Shown: piece after piece, positions 26,623 through 33,377 of the stretch
Position numbering within the stretch: position 1 is the first letter of the stretch
Layout: each line of letters starts with the position of its first letter
From: Saliphagus infecundisoli
GTDB taxonomy: Archaea > Halobacteriota > Halobacteria > Halobacteriales > Natrialbaceae
Direction of reading: 5' to 3'
DNA: 64,000 nucleotides
Assembly (NCBI RefSeq): GCF_020177375.1
Contig: NZ_JAIWHV010000016.1
Location: 1-64,000 of the forward strand
The notes under the pieces: model-generated
The model's database searches: none
Told to the model about the DNA's origin: nothing
What the model saw: the letters and a program-made list of their open reading frames with translations, nothing else
Translations under genes and position numbers: made by a program

Positions 26623-27273
26623 TTAGTTCGAATCTTGGACATCGGTAACGATGTCTTCGAGGCGACTTCGGAATGGACCTTCGCCGTCGAGTACCTCACC
26701 GGGACGGACACGGTATGTTTCTCCGAGTTTTGAGGCCCGAATAGTCCGGTTGTCGTCTTCGATAGTGGTAGTCATCCCGCCATCGTCGAGGCGCTTCTGT
26801 AGGGTACGGACGGTCTCAGATGGCTCTTGAGAAGCGTCCGATGTAGAGGGTTCGGCGTCGGTGTCAGCGTCCGCTGGACCGTCGGTTTCACACTCGCCGG
26901 TTCTGGATGAGGACGTCGCTTCATCGTCAGTCTCTGTTGCAGGGTCGGTTGCTTCGGGTGGCTCACCAGATTCGAGTCGAGGGGCAGGAAACGAGTAATA
27001 CCGGAGATCGCTGTCATCCAGTGTTGGATAAGAGATCGGCGCATTGCGATCCCAGTCAGGAAACGAGTCGGTGAGAGTATCCTCGAACAGGACAGTCACA
27101 ACTGGTGCATCCGATGGGTAGTCAGGATTGTCCTCTGCAAGGGTCGTGTCCAAGCGAGGAAGATCCCACTCCTCAGCAGGAGTATCGCGAGTGTTCACGA
27201 CGATTGCGGGATCGGGATCATCGTCATCGCGATCGTGAACAACATCGCCGATGGTCCAGCGGGAGTCGGTCAT
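26623..27273 (-). CDS. Hypothetical acidic protein
   Basis: 216 residues from MTDSRWTIGD. The N-terminus (VVHDRDDDDPDPAIVVNTRD) and C-terminus (KLGETYRVRPGEVLDGEGPF) look folded; a Ser/Thr/Asp/Glu-rich low-complexity stretch near residues 105-150 separates them. No catalytic or metal motif. I do not recognise the family; such proteins are common on haloarchaeal plasmids. Confidence 0.6.
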   Translation of the reverse strand: MTDSRWTIGDVVHDRDDDDPDPAIVVNTRDTPAEEWDLPRLDTTLAEDNPDYPSDAPVVTVLFEDTLTDSFPDWDRNAPISYPTLDDSDLRYYSFPAPRLESGEPPEATDPATETDDEATSSSRTGECETDGPADADTDAEPSTSDASQEPSETVRTLQKRLDDGGMTTTIEDDNRTIRASKLGETYRVRPGEVLDGEGPFRSRLEDIVTDVQDSN

Positions 27274-27368
27274 AGATGACTGCTGACAACCGGATTGAAT
27301 AAGCGTTTCTGCTCCGTTCGGGACGACGGGATTAGTGCCGGGATCATCCCATTCATGACTTGGTGACA

Positions 27369-27508
27369 CGCTCTTCCGCAATCTGGCGAACAGGACGTAT
27401 AACCGGGGGATGCGATCGGTCTTCCTCAGCTAAAATGGTGTTTCAAGCCGTAATATGGTGGAGGTTGTTGTGTGTTAGCATATTGTTTCGCTGCGTTGAG
27501 CAAGAGCG
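27369..27508 (+). repeat. 140-bp repeated upstream region, copy 1
   Basis: About 83% identical to 31891-32030, same length and same orientation, from CGCTCTTCC to GCAAGAGCG; these ends are inverted repeats of each other. In both copies a start codon follows about 10 bases later, yet the downstream genes are unrelated. The stretch AAGCCGTAATATG could serve as a TATA element. It reads as a transferable promoter or the ends of a tiny mobile element. Confidence 0.65.
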
Positions 27509-27517
27509 TCGATTCAT

Positions 27518-27678
27518 ATGCCGATGAAACGAACCACCCTCAGACTCAGCGACGAGCGCCAGCGATCCTCAAGGAAGCCAGCGCGATTGTCGCCGACAGT
27601 CCGGAGGACGACCCACCGATGTCAGATGTGATCGACGCGGCACTCACCCATCTCCTCGAGACTCGGCTTTGCACGTAG
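27518..27678 (+). pseudogene. Frameshifted small DUF7386-like gene
   Basis: Starts MPMKRTTLRLSDER and should continue into the helix seen in another frame (ILKEASAIVADSPEDDPPMS, then DVIDAALTHLLE). A frame change near 27560 separates the two halves; the full chain would match small haloarchaeal DNA-binding-like proteins (DUF7386). Short direct or homopolymer error cannot be excluded. The start is 10 bases behind the 140-bp repeat. Confidence 0.6.
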
Positions 27679-28229
27679 TGCGGGTGACATATATATTGCC
27701 GAAACAGCCATGAAAGGCAGTCTACTGACGTATTTCCCCTAATGAGCGGAACGACGAGTTGCCCCCGACAGGAGCGACCGGCCCACGTTTTCGTACCGAT
27801 CGGTGTGCTATCAACGAGATCGGGTGCTTGACCAGCGTCAGAATATCTGGTCAACAGCCACTCTTCTGCTGATCTGGCGATACAAGTTGTAGCATCTCCA
27901 ACATGCAAAGCCGAGCTCGAGAGTGAAACGAACATCCAGAAGGCTCGCGACGAGCATCCGCCCCACGCCATCCAGTCGATCGCGAACACGAGTGTCCTAG
28001 CGCTGCGCTACCGGACGCGAGTCGAGAGCCGGTGGCGGTAGGAGTTGAAAATTGCAGCGCGTTTTACCTGATTCTCCCGTTACATCCAGGTGCGAACTGA
28101 CCATCAGTGATTCTTCCTGTTCCGAGAAATGTTACAGTGGCCATGCGGGATATACAGCGCGGCTGTGGCACAGACTAAAAGGTAATCTGTGAGGTTTGGA
28201 ATTGGTTAGTACGGCACATGACTTGGAGA
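27679..28229. other. Degenerate region of about 550 bases
   Basis: No intact gene. An open plus-strand stretch near 27891-28043 reads VASPTCKAELESETNIQKAR and then HPPHAIQSIANTSVLALRYR, which looks like gene debris rather than random sequence. Further decayed coding sequence may be present near 27741. Nothing identifiable. Confidence 0.35.
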
Positions 28230-29204
28230 TCAAGGATCAGATGTATCGTCGAGCGGTATGTCTTCAGGGGCGTCTATAACAAGGTCAGCCTCGATCACGC
28301 AGGTTTGGAGACGCGTGATCACATCAGGAGCGAGTTCGAATTCGGAGGGAAGTTCATCGTGCCAGTCCCAATAGCGTGTGTAGATCGTCACCTCGCTCTC
28401 CTCAAAGGGAACGGCTCGAAGGAAGAATAGCCGGGAATCGATGTCGGGGTCCTGAAGAATGCGTTCGACGAGACCAGCGGCTGCATGCTGGTTGGCGTAG
28501 AACGCTTGTTCGAGCGTTGATTGGCTCCATTCCGGTTCGGAACTGTGAGCCACCTCGTGAATGCGAGCGGCCACATCGTGATCGGAATGGCCGATTCCCC
28601 AGCCATAGGCATACGAGGCCTCCCATTCAAGATAGCCGAGCGAGGGCTCAGACAACGCCAGTGGTTGCCGGTCTTCAATAGGAAGTTCGCGATCGGCGAA
28701 GACTTGAAGGTAGTCAAGTGCCTCGGCGGGGATTGATTCCACACCGTCTGTAACGCGTCTGCGGATCACATACCGGCCGCACACATTTGCAATCAGATGG
28801 CACAAGCCGGGTGGCGGCGTCTCGATGCGAGGATCTGAAGTATCGAGTAACTTGCTAAGCACCGGCCAGCCCTCCGCTTTGACAGTCTCGTCTACGTGTG
28901 TGGCCAGTGGTTCATAGTATGTCCAGACCAGATCGCGAAGGGTCTCGAAATCTTCCCATTCGAGTGTCTTCCACAGCAGATGCGTATATTCATCGATCGC
29001 CTGAATACTGGTGTCTCTCGTGAAATCGCGCTTGAGAGACACCTCTAATGCAGACGTATTATTTATCGTGAGTGAGTCGAGCGACTGCTCAACCCGCCTC
29101 TCGTCAATCCGGCCGAGTTCCTCTCGGTCGTGGTCGTGGTACAGGTGGGATCTGTAGTTAGATTCACTCTCGAATGACTGCTCGCAGTACCGGCAGTCGG
29201 GCAT
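28230..29204 (-). CDS. C2H2 zinc-finger protein with helical repeat body
   Basis: 324 residues. The N-terminus is a C2H2 finger (CRYC near residue 4, then HLYHDH) followed by a body of short helices that may form HEAT-like repeats (EDFETLRDLVWTYYEPLATH; ERILQDPDIDSRLFFLRAVP). Leaves no catalytic motif. Single C2H2 fingers are frequent in haloarchaeal plasmid and virus proteins. I do not recognise the family; DNA or RNA binding is inferred from the finger only. Confidence 0.7.
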   Translation of the reverse strand: MPDCRYCEQSFESESNYRSHLYHDHDREELGRIDERRVEQSLDSLTINNTSALEVSLKRDFTRDTSIQAIDEYTHLLWKTLEWEDFETLRDLVWTYYEPLATHVDETVKAEGWPVLSKLLDTSDPRIETPPPGLCHLIANVCGRYVIRRRVTDGVESIPAEALDYLQVFADRELPIEDRQPLALSEPSLGYLEWEASYAYGWGIGHSDHDVAARIHEVAHSSEPEWSQSTLEQAFYANQHAAAGLVERILQDPDIDSRLFFLRAVPFEESEVTIYTRYWDWHDELPSEFELAPDVITRLQTCVIEADLVIDAPEDIPLDDTSDP

Positions 29205-29409
29205 ACCTACACTGGCAGTAGCGCGTCACAGCACATAGAGATACCGCCGAATCTGGATGAATCTTGATTATTCTTCGAATGAATGCAGTCAGCACCCAGT
29301 TGACTCTCTTGGTCGAGAAATGTCTCCAAAATCAAAGACGGTGGATGGATCCTCAAGACCTCACTGACAGGGAAAACGTGTGAATAGCTGGCGATCATAG
29401 AGGCTTCCA

Positions 29410-29673
29410 ATGGTCGAAGCGTCCTACGATATTATGTTAGTGTACAACTCGGAAGCGAAGGATATCGAAGTGACCGGCGAGACGGAATGTCCGGTTTGTG
29501 AGGAACCAGTATTTCCAGACTTGACCGAAGAGGTGATGGATGCTGCTCTTGACTACGGGATTGAGGCACCCTTCGACTGTCCGGACTGTGACACTGCTCT
29601 TGTGTTCATCATTGAGCCGACGGCTACTGGCGAGGTTGGGCTGGGGATCTCGGTCGTCCGCGACCCAAGATAA
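29410..29673 (+). CDS. Small zinc-ribbon protein
   Basis: 87 residues. CPVC near residue 31 and CPDC near residue 59 can bind one zinc; the rest is acidic, with a short strand-rich C-terminus (TALVFIIEPTATGEVGLGIS). Unrecognised. Overlaps the tail of the convergent gene at 29624 by 50 bases, which suggests the C-terminal part of that gene is not real or decayed. Confidence 0.6.
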   Translation: MVEASYDIMLVYNSEAKDIEVTGETECPVCEEPVFPDLTEEVMDAALDYGIEAPFDCPDCDTALVFIIEPTATGEVGLGISVVRDPR

Positions 29674-30046
29674 CCTCGCTCCACAGTGAGGCGCGATCCG
29701 CCGTGTCGCTGGGTGCTACGGGATGATACCGTAGTGGTGGAGCAGGGTGGCAAGTCCATGGGGGAATGTCTTCAATACCGCCGTACCGCTGTTTGAGCGT
29801 TTCCAGTTCATCTGTATAATGATCGTTTAACGTCTGTGCTTCTTGGAGGCCAGTGTCGGTGAGCTCCCAGACAGTTGTTGATCCGGAATCTTCCTCGGAG
29901 AAGAGCATGCTTGTCTGGCGTTCACCAGCTTTGGTGATGAGATCGCGCTCATGCAACGATTGCAGTGCCTCTTGGACGTCTGGTTCGACAGCGTCTTCGA
30001 GTTCCATCGTGCGTTGGAACGTCGGATGTCCCGGTATTTCGGTCAT
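29624..30046 (-). CDS. Winged-helix protein, last gene of a minus-strand operon
   Basis: 140 residues. The N-terminal 95 are convincing: FQRTMELEDAVEPDVQEALQ, SLHERDLITKAGERQTSMLF, VWELTDTGLQEAQTL form a winged helix. The last 45 residues are rich in Pro, Arg and Ser and unlike the rest, so the ancestral stop may have been lost by frameshift. Starts 9 bases after the 41-residue gene upstream, so it is the last member of the operon starting at 31780. Likely the regulator of that operon. Confidence 0.6.
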   Translation of the reverse strand: MTEIPGHPTFQRTMELEDAVEPDVQEALQSLHERDLITKAGERQTSMLFSEEDSGSTTVWELTDTGLQEAQTLNDHYTDELETLKQRYGGIEDIPPWTCHPAPPLRYHPVAPSDTADRASLWSEVILGRGRPRSPAQPRQ

Positions 30047-30055
30047 ATCGGCGAG

Positions 30056-30181
30056 CTAGGCGCAGTCAACGACGAATTGGCCTGTTGTGTGCTGTTTGCT
30101 GCGATAGCCGTGTTTGTAGCGCCCGTCTTCGGCGGCAAGCTGGTGAATGATTACGTGTTCGATCCAGGTTTCTGTTTGCAT
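30056..30181 (-). CDS. 41-residue protein in the operon
   Basis: MQTETWIEHVIIHQLAAEDG followed by RYKHGYRSKQHTTGQF and VVDCA. It lies 6 bases after the nuclease-like gene and 9 bases before the winged-helix gene, which argues it is translated. The N-terminal part would form one amphipathic helix. No family recognised. Confidence 0.5.
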   Translation of the reverse strand: MQTETWIEHVIIHQLAAEDGRYKHGYRSKQHTTGQFVVDCA

Positions 30182-30187
30182 GGCGGT

Positions 30188-30886
30188 TCAGTGAGCGGGA
30201 TCGGTGGACGTGTCGTTCAAGCGAGGGCCTGTCTCGGGGTTGCCGACGAAGATGACCCTGCTGGGCTCGGTTGTTTTCACGAGGACGGTGTCGTCGCTGC
30301 TGTCACGTTCGTACAGTGCCGCGGTCTCGTCTTGGTAGTCAAGCAGGTATTCGCCGCCGCGTTGGCCGGAAAGACCGAGGTGAAGCGAAGCTGATCCGAT
30401 ATAGTCGCCGTTGGGCGTGACGGGCAGCGGAAAATCCCGTGGTGGTCGGTCGTCGGGAAGGCAGACGTGAGTAACTTCAATCGGTGTGCGCCACTTGTAG
30501 AGTTTCAGGTAATCCCCAGGTTGGAACCACCGCAGATTGCGTTCCCAGCCCAAGACGCGTATCCCTGCATAGTCGTGACGGTACGGTTCAGCTGCGAAGC
30601 CTGCTTCAGTGAGTGTGCCGTCCAGACAGGGGATCACATCGGGCACGCGCTTGTGATAGAAGGTTTCATCGCCCACGGTTTCGGTGTGGGTCGCTTCTGC
30701 TTCTGTCTTGACCTCGATCATGGCATCGTTCTCGTACGGGATGAGCGTGTCTGTCCGGAGTTGGAGATCAGGATACCAGTTGTCCTGCTCGATCGTGACG
30801 ACGCGGGCATCATCGAAGGTCTGCTGAATGACGGTCTTGACGGCGTCAACCAAGTCGGTATAGACTGCTTCTTTCGCGTTTACCAT
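30188..30886 (-). CDS. Possible PD-(D/E)xK nuclease
   Basis: 232 residues. The N-terminal half has a helix, a strand with NWYPDLQLRTD and then AMIEVKTEAEATH; a Pro-Asp followed about 20 residues later by Glu-Val-Lys is the active-site spacing of the PD-(D/E)xK nuclease fold. The C-terminal half is a beta-rich domain (VLGWERNLRWFQPGDYLKLY; GSASLHLGLSGQRGGEYLLD) that might bind DNA or a protein. I do not recognise the family. The order of the operon is zinc ribbon, KOW-like, this gene, 41-residue gene, winged helix. Confidence 0.6.
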   Translation of the reverse strand: MVNAKEAVYTDLVDAVKTVIQQTFDDARVVTIEQDNWYPDLQLRTDTLIPYENDAMIEVKTEAEATHTETVGDETFYHKRVPDVIPCLDGTLTEAGFAAEPYRHDYAGIRVLGWERNLRWFQPGDYLKLYKWRTPIEVTHVCLPDDRPPRDFPLPVTPNGDYIGSASLHLGLSGQRGGEYLLDYQDETAALYERDSSDDTVLVKTTEPSRVIFVGNPETGPRLNDTSTDPAH

Positions 30887-30951
30887 AGCTGGAGCTATCG
30901 TGTCTTCAGGGGGAGCATGCTTCTATACATTTTTTTTCATCCGAATAGCAT

Positions 30952-31236
30952 TCAGTCGTTCTGTTTTTCCACCAAGAGGATGGGGACATCGTATTCAACA
31001 TCACCGGTGTCAATAATGACATGCGTGCGCTTCTTCTTGGCGATTCTGCCTGTGAACTTGATCTCATCGTCCTCAACTACCTTGACCGTCTCGCCTTCGG
31101 AGAACCGGGGCATTTTCTCAGACTGGATAGCGTTCCGTTTCCCCCGCATCCGTTCGACAACGTACTTGTTGAGGTCCTGCAGCTCGTCAAGGGAAAGCTC
31201 ATCTACCGCCTCGTAGAGTTCCTCAAGCGTGGCCAT
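30952..31236 (-). CDS. Small protein with KOW-like strand region
   Basis: 94 residues from MATLEELYEAVDEL; a longer frame adds non-family residues. The N-terminus is a helix pair, and the rest has GETVKVVEDDEIKFTGRIAK followed by RTHVIIDTGDVEYDVPILLV, a beta-barrel-like pattern recalling KOW/SH3 modules. The 65-base gap to the nuclease-like gene and 55-base gap to the upstream gene leave an operon likely but not certain. Confidence 0.55.
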   Translation of the reverse strand: MATLEELYEAVDELSLDELQDLNKYVVERMRGKRNAIQSEKMPRFSEGETVKVVEDDEIKFTGRIAKKKRTHVIIDTGDVEYDVPILLVEKQND

Positions 31237-31291
31237 ACACACGGCTACTGGTTGGACTGGTTTAGGAGTATGGTGAGCAGTCAGAAGGGTG

Positions 31292-31780
31292 TTACGGCAG
31301 TTCGTGGCCGCAGTTCGGACAGAAGGTTTCACTTCCGTTTAACAGGTGGGTGCATTCCAGACACACCCGGTTGCTCGGTGATTCGGCAACGTCAGCCAAG
31401 AAATCAATCGGCGTAGCCTCCTCGGCCCTGGGCCCGTGACCATAAGCATCGCCACGAAGCGTACTGATCCAGATCACGCTCTCGTCAACAAGACTCACGT
31501 GTCCCGCTATCTCGAACCGGGTACCAATCTTGTACACTCTTGACGGCATGCGGTCAAGATTCGACCGTAGCTTCTGATTCTGCTCAATGTCCCGCTCATA
31601 CACGTTCTCAACAGGTGTTGCCGTAACCCTCCCAGGAAAATTGGAGAGGGGTCCGAATCGTTCCTCAACTCGTTCCACCTCAACAGGAATGCCGTGCATT
31701 TCATATATTTTTTCTAATAGATCTAGAATGCGGTCATGGAACTCTTGTAGCTGCGCGTCGGCGTAGTACCGTAGTTTCAT
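31292..31780 (-). CDS. Zinc-ribbon protein, first gene of the operon
   Basis: 162 residues. An N-terminal helix (QEFHDRILDLLEKIYEMHG), a beta-rich middle (RVYKIGTRFEIAGHVSLVD; ESVIWISTLRGDAYGHG) and a C-terminal zinc ribbon (CLECTH near residue 139, CPNCGHELP at the end). The frame starts 5 bases after a likely transcription start for a leaderless gene. Unrecognised; with the nuclease-like gene it may form an accessory defence or plasmid-maintenance unit. Confidence 0.6.
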   Translation of the reverse strand: MKLRYYADAQLQEFHDRILDLLEKIYEMHGIPVEVERVEERFGPLSNFPGRVTATPVENVYERDIEQNQKLRSNLDRMPSRVYKIGTRFEIAGHVSLVDESVIWISTLRGDAYGHGPRAEEATPIDFLADVAESPSNRVCLECTHLLNGSETFCPNCGHELP

Positions 31781-31890
31781 CTATAAGATGTCTGCTACCT
31801 GAATTAACCATGTTTGCGTAAATATTGGTTTTGGATGCGGCTCAGATGGTATGTCAACCATCTGTATTCGGTTAATCCTACTTCCGCGAT

Positions 31891-32030
31891 CGCTCTTCCG
31901 AAATCTGGCGAACAGGGTGTATAACCGGGGGAAACGACCGGTCTCCCTCAGCTAAAACGGCGTCTCAAGCCGTAATATATCAGGGATTGTTGTATGTTAG
32001 CACATCGTTTCGCTACGTTGCGCAAGAGCG
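31891..32030 (+). repeat. 140-bp repeated upstream region, copy 2
   Basis: Second copy of 27369-27508. An ATG follows 10 bases later (32040) and opens a broken DUF6176-like gene, so the same leader stands before two unrelated small genes. Confidence 0.65.
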
Positions 32031-32039
32031 AGAGAAGTT

Positions 32040-32398
32040 ATGGTAGACGTTGTCCTCCTCCGGTTGAGGGTGCGATCCGGCTGGCCACGGCGAGTCATGG
32101 AGTTTCTTGTCCGAGTTTTTGCTTCGAACAATTCATCATGCAAGATGGGGGAATGATCGGAGATGCGTTTCGAGACTGGCTCAATGCTCAACTTGAGCCG
32201 ATTCTGACCGTTGAAGGAATGTACACCGAATCCGCCTTTCTCTGTCGAGATGACGGCAATCTCTGTTTACTCTGGTATATGGAAGCTGAAGACATCGGGC
32301 CCGTCTACAAAGCGTTTGAAACGTCGGATCACCCCCTGACAAACGAACGGTCATGGGCTGGTTCTTCGAAGAACCCGAGAAGATCCTCATAACTGATG
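32040..32398 (+). pseudogene. Decayed DUF6176-like gene
   Basis: Begins MVDVVLLRLRVRSG in one frame, continues with LNAQLEPILTVEGMYTESAF and LCLLWYMEAEDIGPVYKAFE in a second, and ends VMGWFFEEPEKILITDV in a third. Together they follow the haloarchaeal DUF6176 pattern, so at least two frameshifts have occurred. The end abuts the transposase remnant on the other strand, which probably cut off the last residues. Confidence 0.65.
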
Positions 32399-32533
32399 TC
32401 AAAACTCGTTGTCGAGATAATCGATAACGTCGGAAACGTAGCGTTCGAGGCTATCCTCTTCGACCCACTCCGCGACGTTCTTTGGCAGGAGGTGTTGCTG
32501 ATCTTGATCGTATCGGATAAAATTGAACGTCAC
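32399..32533 (-). pseudogene. Fragment of an IS1182-type transposase
   Basis: 44 codons from GTG 32533, TFNFIRYDQDQQHLLPKNVAE and then DSLERYVSDVIDYLDNEF. This is the N-terminal domain of IS1182-family transposases (the part with FIPYDQDQLLLLPPSL). The catalytic part is absent and no terminal repeats are visible, so only debris of an element remains. Confidence 0.55.
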
Positions 32534-32965
32534 GGGTGATTCCTTACGCTATACAGGATTTTCTGCTAGATAAGGTCTACGTCATGTGAGTTCTCTGCCG
32601 ATGTTTCTTGGACAGGCTCAAAAGCGACTATCAACTACTCCTTCACGCGTGGGCTCCCAATAGACCGTGACTGGTGAGTCCTGAACCTGTACGCAATAGC
32701 TGTTTCAGATTCGCGTCCGGCAAAACCAAGCCATCCTGATCCCTCCGACCTGTGCCCACCCAGAATGACGCCCAGACACCCCCACCTGGCGATCACACAA
32801 CTAGTGGAGCCTCCAGTAAGTTCCTACCCGGTTACGTAGCGAGTCCTACGGCAAACACGCGGGGAGTACTCTGCTGTCAAGAGTTCCGCTCAATCTATCA
32901 GGTCTCTAACTGGGTACGGATTAACTGGCAGGTCCACTAGACGAACAAAAGGCGTCTTCACTGTT
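32534..32965. other. Intergenic region before the hairpin and DUF6788 gene
   Basis: About 430 bases. A plus-strand open frame (32752-32940) has no sign of being real. Small inverted runs are present but nothing stands out. It probably contains the promoter of the operon beginning at 33018, which would then have to start inside or before the hairpin. Confidence 0.4.
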
Positions 32966-33015
32966 ACCTTGTGCAACATCTTTATGGAGAGAGACGGCCA
33001 ACTGTTGCACAAGGT
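32966..33015. repeat. Variable-loop hairpin, copy 3
   Basis: Arms ACCTTGTGCAAC (32966-32977) and GTTGCACAAGGT (33004-33015) with a 26-base loop. Ends two bases before the ATG of the DUF6788-like gene at 33018. If transcribed, the hairpin would occupy the 5' end of the mRNA; if not, transcription must start inside it. Confidence 0.8.
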
Positions 33016-33017
33016 CA

Positions 33018-33374
33018 ATGGCTTCACTCACCCCGCCGGAGTCACTCCCGAAGTACATCGCGGACGGGCTTCCGAAACAAGACGATGAGACGCTTCGCGA
33101 CACACAGGAGTACATCGACCAACTCATAGCCGATCGCGAACGGCACCGAGAAGAGCCCGTCACCGAGGACGAACTCCCCAATGACGTCGACGTCGTTGAG
33201 GAAGATTCGGATGGAACCGTCTATCACGAGTATCGGACTTGTGGCGATGATACCTGTCAATGTATGAGTGGCGGCTCAAAACATGGCCCCTACGCCTACC
33301 GAGCGTATCGCGACGGTGACACGGTTCGCAGGGAATATCTCGGCAAAGCTCCGGACACCAACACAACTGCCTAA
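33018..33374 (+). CDS. DUF6788-like protein
   Basis: 118 residues. The N-terminal half is helical with a Glu/Arg-rich coiled segment; the C-terminal half has the conserved Cys pattern YRTCGDDTCQCMSGGSKHGP and the strand YAYRAYRDGDTVRREYLG. It fits the family I recall as DUF6788, found next to mobile elements in bacteria and archaea, role unknown. The three cysteines with a His could bind a metal. The MBL-fold gene starts three bases after the stop, so they are co-translated. Confidence 0.7.
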   Translation: MASLTPPESLPKYIADGLPKQDDETLRDTQEYIDQLIADRERHREEPVTEDELPNDVDVVEEDSDGTVYHEYRTCGDDTCQCMSGGSKHGPYAYRAYRDGDTVRREYLGKAPDTNTTA

Positions 33375-33377
33375 CGA

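Noticed and set aside
32752-32940. 62-codon frame upstream of hairpin copy 3
   Set aside because: Random-looking sequence without acidic bias or any motif.
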